Shown here: piece by piece, positions 6,990-11,919 of the stretch | Numbering within the stretch: position 1 is the stretch's first letter | Layout of the letters: every line of letters starts with the position of its first letter | DNA from: an uncultured Chromatiaceae bacterium | GTDB lineage: Bacteria > Pseudomonadota > Gammaproteobacteria > Enterobacterales > Alteromonadaceae | Assembly (NCBI GenBank): GCA_946482325.1 | Contig: CAMLRA010000131.1 | Location: 1 to 11,919, forward strand | Reading direction: 5' to 3' | Length of the DNA: 11,919 nucleotides | Position numbers and translations under genes: made by a program | Notes under the pieces: model-generated | What the model saw: only the letters and a program-made list of their open reading frames with translations | The model's database searches: none | Told to the model about the DNA's origin: nothing

Positions 6990-8597
6990 ATGGATTTGAT
7001 AAAGACTGAGCGGTGCAATGAAGAACGGATCCTGCGCTCTGCCGATCTGGAGATCCACCTGAGAACTCAGCAGGTCTTTCATCAAGGCCGGTTAATTCCG
7101 CTGAAAGGACTAAGTTACCGCTTGCTTGAAACCTTGGTGCAGGCGAATCCGCAGCTGGTTTCTCCGGCGGAACTCGCACTGCGAATTTGGCGGAAGGCTT
7201 ATGTCTCCGATGAAACCATTGCGCAGCGTGTCTCGTTGCTGCGAAAAGCGCTGAGTTTTTTGCAGGTAGACACGATAGAGTCTGTGCGTAGTGAAGGGTA
7301 TCGCTGGCTCCCTGCGGTAACGACTGAGAGAAGCCATCAATCTGATATTCGCCACAACACCGTGCCGGCGTTACGGGACTCCACTAAACGGAAGTACATG
7401 CTTGCGGTCGTTATTCTGCCTTGTATTGTGGCATTGGCGTATTACATCGCGGTTCAGCCTTCTGCGAAAATTGCGTCTGTGGGAGAACTGCATCCGCGGC
7501 CGGTGATGTTACAAAAGGCTGTCGACTACGCGCAGCAAAATCATGCCTCCGCCAATGCTATCGCCATTGAATTGTTTTCTAAGTTTTTAATGCAACAGCC
7601 TGATCATATCGAAGCTCTGCTTGGACTGGCGACAGCCAATATTGAACGTGTGGTCAAGTTCAACGGAGATGCACAACTACTGGATGTCGCGGATAAACAG
7701 ATAAAACGTCTGGCAACAACAGCGGTCGCACCTTGGCGGCTGGCAAAATTGACAGGCTATTACCATGACGCCCGCGGTGATATTGCCAAGGCCATCGCTT
7801 ACTATGAGCAGGCGTTGGCTGCTGATCGTGATGCAATGAGGCAGGTTGCTGCGTCACTCGCATACTTGTATGTACGTAAAGGGCGTCTGTATGAAGCGAT
7901 GCAGCTAAATCTGTCTGTGTTGAATCATCAACATGGCTATAGCGTGCTGCAAGTCGCGGAAATTTTGTATCTGGCTGGATTGTCCGGGCAGGCCTCAACT
8001 TGGGTGGGCCAGGCTTATCAACTGGCTCCACACGACGCTTTTGTCGCGGTGCAGTACGCCAGAGACGCGAAAGGTCGCGGTGATAAAGCCGGGGCGTACC
8101 AGGCTTTGCATAAATTACATCAATTTCATGCCGGGACTGCGGATAGTTACATCACATTGGCCTTATTGGCGATAGACGACCAGCAGTGGGAGCTGGCCGG
8201 TCAGGCTCTCGCGAGCGCTGAGCAGCGGGAACCTGACAGTTTGTATGCATCAGCTTTGCTGTATTGGCTAGTGCAAAAAAAACACCTGAAAGGGCCGGCA
8301 GTCAGACCGACCACTGACAGCAACACGGCAGTCTGGCCGAACTGGCATGTTGCGAAAAGTATTGTGGAGATTGCCGATGCTGACTTTGCTTCGGCTAAAA
8401 ACTCACTCGCCGCAGCAGTGTCTGACGGTTTTATCGATCTGCAATATCTGTTATCTGTGCCGATATTCACAGAAATGGCAGATGACATAGAGTTTCAGGA
8501 ACTCCTGCGGCAAATGCGGCACTCAGTCAACACTGAGCGCGCCAAGATCATGACTATTGAGCTTCCTGAGCCAACGGCAGTAGTGCTGGCAGAATAG
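6990..8597 (+). CDS. ToxR/CadC-type membrane-bound transcriptional regulator with TPR repeats
   Basis: A 535-residue one-component regulator. Residues 17-110 form an OmpR/PhoB-type winged helix: LEIHLRTQQVFHQGRLIPL, a recognition-helix segment VSDETIAQRVSLLRKAL (72-88) and the wing VRSEGYRWLP (99-108). A single membrane segment follows at about 136-155, so DNA binding is cytoplasmic and the rest periplasmic. From about 168 on, the protein is helical with TPR-like repeats, for example DIAKAIAYYEQALAADRD and VRKGRLYEAMQLNLSVLN. The signal sensed is unknown. The ATG at 6990 has no clear ribosome site, so the start is less sure than the gene. It may control the cstA-ybdD operon upstream or the convergent hydrolase gene, whose end overlaps its own by 44 bp; neither is shown. 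Confidence 0.88.
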   Translation: MDLIKTERCNEERILRSADLEIHLRTQQVFHQGRLIPLKGLSYRLLETLVQANPQLVSPAELALRIWRKAYVSDETIAQRVSLLRKALSFLQVDTIESVRSEGYRWLPAVTTERSHQSDIRHNTVPALRDSTKRKYMLAVVILPCIVALAYYIAVQPSAKIASVGELHPRPVMLQKAVDYAQQNHASANAIAIELFSKFLMQQPDHIEALLGLATANIERVVKFNGDAQLLDVADKQIKRLATTAVAPWRLAKLTGYYHDARGDIAKAIAYYEQALAADRDAMRQVAASLAYLYVRKGRLYEAMQLNLSVLNHQHGYSVLQVAEILYLAGLSGQASTWVGQAYQLAPHDAFVAVQYARDAKGRGDKAGAYQALHKLHQFHAGTADSYITLALLAIDDQQWELAGQALASAEQREPDSLYASALLYWLVQKKHLKGPAVRPTTDSNTAVWPNWHVAKSIVEIADADFASAKNSLAAAVSDGFIDLQYLLSVPIFTEMADDIEFQELLRQMRHSVNTERAKIMTIELPEPTAVVLAE

Positions 8598-9624
8598 CCT
8601 TTGCAAAGATTGCATGAGTTTGTTGATGCATATAGCGGGTATTGTATGCCGTGGCGGTAATGACTGCCGTGGCCGCTAACTCGGGCACAACAAACAGGTA
8701 ATTTCCGCCGTTGCCAGCGGCGGCAAAGCTATCAATAGTTTTGCCGTTGACCGTAAATGGGAAACGCCACCAGGTAAGCCCATATGTTGCATTCAGCTCC
8801 GGCATTGCCACGGAGTAGGATTGTAAGCTCTTTTCAATCCAGACTTCGGGTAAGAGCTGTTTACCGGACCATTTCCCTTTGTGCAGGATCAACTGACCAA
8901 TTTTTAGCAGATCTCTGGGTTTTATTTTTAAGCCCCCACCGCCTTGAGTAATTCCCTTTCCATTATAAAGCCACTCGCTTTCAGTGATCCCAAGCGGTTG
9001 AAACAGTGCAGCATTCGTGTAATCAGACAATCGTTGTTTTGCTGCAATTTCTATTGCTGCTGCGGTGACGGAGATACCGGCAGTGCAATAAGCGAAATCC
9101 CGGCCATATGGCATTTTGGCAATCGGTGTTTCCCATGGTGGATTTGCTCTTGTCGGCAAATTCAGGAAGAAGTGTACCCAGTCCTTTGTCAGGTACATTT
9201 TTTCTTCATGACCTGCGGACAGGTCGTTCATATCGTCACATTCCAGTGGATTGGTCATCGACAATAAATCAAAAAAGGTCATGGCTGATTTTTCTGGTGT
9301 CAGGTGTGAGACCGGCACATCTTTAAATATCGGTAACACCTTATCTGTATCTGAATGGAAATAGCCGTCGGCAATAGCTCGACCGAACATCAGGCCTGTC
9401 AGGGTTTTGCTGGCAGAACGAATATCATGCAGGTCGTCGGCAGTCGTGCCGTTGTAATAGCTTTCGTGCAGCAACTGGTCGTTTTGCATCACCAACACGC
9501 TACTTAGCTGCTGTGGTTTCAGCGCGGCGATTGATGCACCAATCTGTTGATGATCATCGCTTGCATGAGCCAGCCCATTGAAGATCAGTACACAAACGGC
9601 ACAAGAACGCATCCTAAATTTCAT
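8554..9624 (-). CDS. Exported serine hydrolase, beta-lactamase (class C/PBP) fold
   Basis: A 356-residue protein of the Beta-lactamase (PF00144-type) superfamily. The signal peptide is residues 1-21, cut after AHA. The first catalytic motif is S-A-S-K at 70-73 in IRSASKTLTG, with S70 as nucleophile. The second is Y179-C-T in FAYCTAG, where many relatives have Y-x-N. The third region is AAAGNGGNYLFV (301-312), which replaces the KTG motif of true class C lactamases. This pattern fits esterase/amidase-like members better than a resistance enzyme; the substrate is unknown. The start at 9624 is preceded by AAAGG at good spacing and begins the signal peptide; the open frame runs back to 9756. Its end overlaps the convergent regulator gene. 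The family is clear, the activity is not. Confidence 0.9.
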   Translation of the reverse strand: MKFRMRSCAVCVLIFNGLAHASDDHQQIGASIAALKPQQLSSVLVMQNDQLLHESYYNGTTADDLHDIRSASKTLTGLMFGRAIADGYFHSDTDKVLPIFKDVPVSHLTPEKSAMTFFDLLSMTNPLECDDMNDLSAGHEEKMYLTKDWVHFFLNLPTRANPPWETPIAKMPYGRDFAYCTAGISVTAAAIEIAAKQRLSDYTNAALFQPLGITESEWLYNGKGITQGGGGLKIKPRDLLKIGQLILHKGKWSGKQLLPEVWIEKSLQSYSVAMPELNATYGLTWWRFPFTVNGKTIDSFAAAGNGGNYLFVVPELAATAVITATAYNTRYMHQQTHAIFAKAILPALLPLAQEAQ

Positions 9625-9936
9625 ATTGAGACCTTTCTGGTTGTTTATGGTCGTCACAGTCTGGTTGGCCGGAGTAAAAAAGTCGTTTAAAGATGTCTGA
9701 AGAATTCTGAAGGGACGGATTCGTAAAGTGATTGCTGCAATTCGTGGGTAAACCACGCAAAAATTGCGAATTAGGAAATATAGTCAGTACAATTATTTGT
9801 GTTTAAGTAGGGTATTTCCTTGCTGCGAGTTGGAGACAAAACTGCAACAATCTGATGTCATGAGGTTATGCGGAAGTCATACCGGCAATCTGTCGATAAT
9901 CCCGCAAAGTGATGTGGGTACAAAATATCCGGGAAA
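9625..9936. other. Gene-free spacer between hydrolase start and tRNA remnant
   Basis: This 312-nt AT-richer stretch has no convincing gene; a 64-codon plus-strand frame at 9764-9958 runs into the tRNA remnant and is not credible. It must hold the promoter of the minus-strand hydrolase, but I see no clear -35/-10 pair. It contains one good hairpin at 9737-9767. It represents the original chromosomal sequence downstream of the tRNA-Ile2 gene. Confidence 0.6.
9737..9767. repeat. Two-part hairpin upstream of the hydrolase gene
   Basis: GCAATT-CGTGG (9737-9747) pairs with CCACG (9753-9757) and AATTGC (9762-9767), with a GTAAA loop and a 4-nt CAAA bulge: 11 pairs in all. It lies 113 nt before the hydrolase start. 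It may be an operator or the end of an upstream transcript; no T run supports a terminator role. Confidence 0.5.
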
Positions 9937-9981
9937 TGGTGGCCCCAGCTGGACTTGAACCAGCGACCAATCGATTATGAG
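9937..9981 (-). other. tRNA-Ile2(CAU) 3' fragment, attachment site
   Basis: Read on the minus strand, this is the 3' part of a tRNA: anticodon loop CTCATAA with CAT, variable region, T arm GCTGG-TTCAAGT-CCAGC, acceptor TGGGGCC, discriminator A and CCA. It matches my memory of E. coli ileX (lysidine-modified tRNA-Ile2) with only about two differences. Upstream in tRNA sense, TTCCT cannot pair with the TCGAT half of the anticodon stem, and there is no D arm or 5' acceptor, so the gene is not intact. It is best read as the att direct repeat left by integration. Confidence 0.82.
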
Positions 9982-10089
9982 AGGAAAATCAAAGACTTAC
10001 CGCCACTTACTGTTTTATCGAAACATTTACTAAATCATCTAACAAATTCAAGGGGTTATGGCCTCTTGCTACCGCCATGGTGCATAAAT

Positions 10090-10106
10090 CCGTTGTAATT
10101 CAACGG
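10090..10106. repeat. Small perfect hairpin in the integrase leader
   Basis: CCGTTG (10090-10095) pairs perfectly with CAACGG (10101-10106) around a TAATT loop. It lies about 40 nt before the integrase start, between the att site and the GTAGCACAG repeats. It may be an integrase/excisionase binding site or an RNA hairpin. Confidence 0.45.
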
Positions 10107-10125
10107 CCTTCAAAATCGCGCCAAA

Positions 10126-10145
10126 GTAGCACAGAGGTAGCACAG
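10126..10145 (+). repeat. Tandem GTAGCACAG direct repeats at the integrase start
   Basis: Two exact copies of GTAGCACAG (10126-10134 and 10137-10145) are spaced 11 bp, about one helical turn. The ribosome site AGAGG (10133-10137) straddles their junction, and the second copy ends 2 nt before the ATG. An inverted GTAGCA core lies at 10067-10072. The layout suggests arm-type integrase binding sites and autoregulation by covering the start region. Confidence 0.6.
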
Positions 10146-10147
10146 CC

Positions 10148-11458
10148 ATGACCCTCAAACACAAACTTCGTTTCACTGAAGCAGAAGTCGCAGCCATTCC
10201 TTTTAGCAATAAGCGCACTCGTTGGCACGACAGCGCAATGCCTGGTTTGGTATTAGATGTCACCAACAAAGCCAAAGTGTTTCGCGTCTACAAACGCATC
10301 CCAAACCACCATGTTCCAACATCAGTCTCCCTTGGTCAGTTCCCCGCACTGACAGTAGAAAGTGCCCGTAAGCTGGCGCGTAAAGTGATGGCAGATATGG
10401 CCGATGGTATCAATCCAAACGACCAAAAACGTCAGTTCCGCGCCGCAGCAGTAACGCTGCTAGATGTTTACCGAGCCTACATCGAACAACGTGAACTGAA
10501 ACCAACCACCTTAACCGGCTATAAGATCAACATTGGTAATTACCTGAAAGACTGGCAAAACAAACGGCTGGCCGATTTAACCGAGGAGCTGATAGTTAAG
10601 CGGCACGCTGAGCTGTCACTTCGCAGCAAAGCGCAAGCAGACAACATCATGCGCATGCTGCGGGCCTTTTATAACTTCGCTAAATCCGAATACAAAGACT
10701 CCAACGGTGTCAGCCTGTTCCCGCACAACCCAGTGGCGATCATCTCAGCCAAACGCGCTTGGAATAACATAGGCCGCAAACAAACCCGTTTACGCGTCTC
10801 TCAACTCCAGCCGTTTTTGGATGCGATTGATGCCGTGCGTAATGACGCTATACGTTATCGCCAGGATTTCACAGTAACTGTCTGCGACTACATCGAATTC
10901 ATCATGTTCACGGGCTTGCGTCGTGGTGAGATGATGACGCTTAGCTGGCCAGATGTTCACTTAGCGGATGAGCTATTTATGCTCAAAGACACCAAAAATA
11001 GCGACAACGTCGAATTACCGTTAACCGAACCGCTTAACGCCATTTTGGCACGCCGCCAAGAGTATCGTGTTAATGACTACGTGTTTGGCGTTGCCAATCA
11101 GTGCGGCCATATTGTCGAGCCTCGTAAAATTCTGGCAAAGGTAAACGCCGTTGCCGAGCTCAATATTCAACTACACGACTTGCGACGCACCTACTGTTCA
11201 ATCGCAGAAAGCCTGGGAGTAGGGCTCTATACCTTAAAACGCCTGCTTAACCACAGAACTGGCCGCAACGACGTTACAGCGGGCTATACCATCCTGACAG
11301 CAGACGAGCTGCGTGAACCGGCACAGCGTATTACCCAGAAAATCTTGCAGGCAGCAGGTCGACAACCAGCGGATAGCGAAATCAATGAGTTGAAGAAACA
11401 GCTGTCGCGGTTGAGTCGTGAGCAGAAGTTGCTGATGCTGGCGGAGTTAGTGCATTAG
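10148..11458 (+). CDS. int: Tyrosine recombinase, P4-type island integrase
   Basis: A 436-residue site-specific recombinase that integrates and excises the element at tRNA-Ile2. The N-terminal arm-binding domain of the DUF4102 type spans about 5-90: RWHDSAMPGLVLDVT, KVFRVYKR, SLGQFPALTVESARKLA. A SAM-like core-binding domain follows at about 103-200. The catalytic domain has the full set: R258 (FTGLRRGE), K283 (DTKNSD), H343-x-x-R346 (LHDLRRTY), H369 (LLNHRTG) and Y380 (VTAGY) as nucleophile. The C-terminus (407-436) adds a short charged helix. Length and all catalytic residues suggest an intact enzyme. The start uses AGAGG 10 nt upstream. It is transcribed away from the att fragment into the element. 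Confidence 0.95.
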   Translation: MTLKHKLRFTEAEVAAIPFSNKRTRWHDSAMPGLVLDVTNKAKVFRVYKRIPNHHVPTSVSLGQFPALTVESARKLARKVMADMADGINPNDQKRQFRAAAVTLLDVYRAYIEQRELKPTTLTGYKINIGNYLKDWQNKRLADLTEELIVKRHAELSLRSKAQADNIMRMLRAFYNFAKSEYKDSNGVSLFPHNPVAIISAKRAWNNIGRKQTRLRVSQLQPFLDAIDAVRNDAIRYRQDFTVTVCDYIEFIMFTGLRRGEMMTLSWPDVHLADELFMLKDTKNSDNVELPLTEPLNAILARRQEYRVNDYVFGVANQCGHIVEPRKILAKVNAVAELNIQLHDLRRTYCSIAESLGVGLYTLKRLLNHRTGRNDVTAGYTILTADELREPAQRITQKILQAAGRQPADSEINELKKQLSRLSREQKLLMLAELVH

Positions 11459-11467
11459 CTAGTAAGG

Positions 11468-11494
11468 GGGGCTTGGTTTAGTTGACCAAGCGCC
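11468..11494 (+). terminator. Possible terminator hairpin after the integrase
   Basis: GCTTGGT (11471-11477) pairs with ACCAAGC (11485-11491), and GG/CC extend the base across one G-G mismatch. It starts 10 nt after the integrase stop. The downstream tract TCAGTATTTTC is only moderately T-rich, so termination is plausible but not strong. Confidence 0.45.
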
Positions 11495-11518
11495 TCAGTA
11501 TTTTCTACATGTTTACTT

Positions 11519-11554
11519 AATTCGCTAGCGCTTAAAATCCGCAAAGAGCGAATT
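11519..11554. repeat. Inverted repeat AATTCGCT/AGCGAATT
   Basis: AATTCGCT (11519-11526) and AGCGAATT (11547-11554) are perfect complements around 20 nt. It lies in the noncoding spacer between the integrase and the next gene and may be a binding site or RNA hairpin. Confidence 0.45.
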
Positions 11555-11562
11555 GCAGACTA

Positions 11563-11627
11563 AAAAAACGATTAATTTGTTCAAAAATAAATGTCTGTAA
11601 CACACTATTTGCTGACATTCGTTTTTT
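11563..11627. repeat. Inverted repeat AAAAAACGA/TCGTTTTTT
   Basis: AAAAAACGA (11563-11571) is the exact complement of TCGTTTTTT (11619-11627), with 47 nt between that include shorter nested arms (ATGTC 11591-11595 with GACAT 11614-11618). The low-complexity A/T runs raise the chance of coincidence. The whole spacer 11459-11744 shows no credible gene. Confidence 0.35.
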
Positions 11628-11744
11628 GCGCTTTGACGCTTTATCACTGCAGCCGTGACCCTTCCCCTGCGCTCAAACCAACCTCGTGATGATATTTTTT
11701 AGCCTATGCAGTCTTTATTACACACCTGTAGTGGCGCAGGATGG

Positions 11745-11919
11745 CTATTTAAAACGAGGCGGTTTTGGCTGCAGTTTTTGTATGATGGCGTACCAGTGGC
11801 GCATCAGGCTTTGGTGGTTTGTTTTCAGATTTGTCTGACGTTGCAGTTGTCGGGCCAACATCAGGTCATGGTCAAACTGCAGCCATTTGTCTGGATCTGG
11901 TACCAGACTGTTGTAACCT
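11745..11919 (-). CDS. Unrecognised cargo gene, 3' end only
   Basis: The last 57 codons of a minus-strand gene enter from the right edge (in frame from 11918) and end in TAG at 11745-11747. The visible tail is hydrophilic and mixed in composition (VPDPDKWLQFDHDLMLARQL, then RHWYAIIQKLQ and a basic PKPPRFK end), reads like a real soluble protein and has normal codon use. The opposite strand is also open here, but its translation is an odd Val/Gln/Leu-rich string typical of an antisense shadow. I recognise no family. It converges on the integrase and is probably the nearest cargo gene of the island. Confidence 0.55.
   Translation of the reverse strand, partial: GYNSLVPDPDKWLQFDHDLMLARQLQRQTNLKTNHQSLMRHWYAIIQKLQPKPPRFK

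Larger units (their letters stand above)
9937..11919. mobile_element. Left end of an integrated genomic island at tRNA-Ile2 (continues past the right edge)
   Basis: A 45-nt 3' tRNA fragment (9937-9981) abuts non-tRNA DNA carrying integrase-proximal repeats and a complete tyrosine recombinase gene, then an unknown cargo gene. This is the standard signature of an island or integrative element. Because the minus-strand fragment ends in CCA towards lower coordinates, the element extends rightward, and the intact tRNA with the second att copy should be at its far end. Confidence 0.8.

Noticed and set aside
8554..9624. Antibiotic-resistance AmpC beta-lactamase
   Set aside because: It lacks the Y-x-N and KTG motifs of class C enzymes, so only the fold family is supported.
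9764..9958. Plus-strand 64-codon frame near the att site
   Set aside because: It runs into the tRNA remnant, has no ribosome site and no recognisable composition.
9937..10010. Intact tRNA gene at the island junction
   Set aside because: Sequence beyond 9981 cannot form the 5' side of the anticodon stem, and no D arm or 5' acceptor strand is present.
11706..11919. Plus-strand open frame of 71 codons to the right edge
   Set aside because: It has no ribosome site, and the translation looks like the antisense of the more protein-like minus-strand frame ending at 11745.

Overview
The window looks like a gammaproteobacterial chromosome of roughly even GC content. The evidence is the rpe and trpS sequences, a CCA-ending tRNA remnant that closely matches enterobacterial tRNA-Ile2, a cstA-ybdD/yjiX pair, and a ToxR/CadC-type membrane regulator. 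The style recalls Alteromonadales/Chromatiales such as Rheinheimera or Alishewanella, but that placement is a guess.

Left part (1-2890): a minus-strand outer-membrane protein of the TorF/gcw_chp family (27-782) is divergent from rpe (1052-1729). rpe is followed by trpS (1833-2846), which has its own good sigma70-type promoter. The gph gene that separates rpe from trpS in E. coli is absent, and dam is not upstream. A strong bidirectional terminator (2865-2890) closes trpS and also the next gene, which arrives from the other side.

Middle (2915-6892): a 494-residue exported protein of unknown function, with an N-terminal jelly-roll-like part and a long helical part, is divergent from a cstA-type pyruvate/peptide transporter gene. 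cstA overlaps by 4 bases a 59-codon ybdD/yjiX gene, a conserved partner. The divergent spacer holds a sigma70-like promoter for cstA and a striking 56-nt imperfect hairpin.

Right-middle (6990-9624): a winged-helix regulator with one membrane segment and a TPR-rich periplasmic part converges on an exported serine beta-lactamase-fold hydrolase. Their 3' ends overlap by 44 bp.

Right part (9937 to the edge): a 45-nt 3' fragment of tRNA-Ile2(CAU) marks the attachment site of an integrated element. Inside it come integrase-proximal repeats, a complete tyrosine recombinase (10148-11458), a repeat-rich noncoding spacer, and the 3' end of an unrecognised minus-strand cargo gene cut by the window edge. 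The intact tRNA-Ile2 and the rest of the element should lie beyond the right edge. I see no complete new defence or other system; the cargo that might hold one is outside the window.
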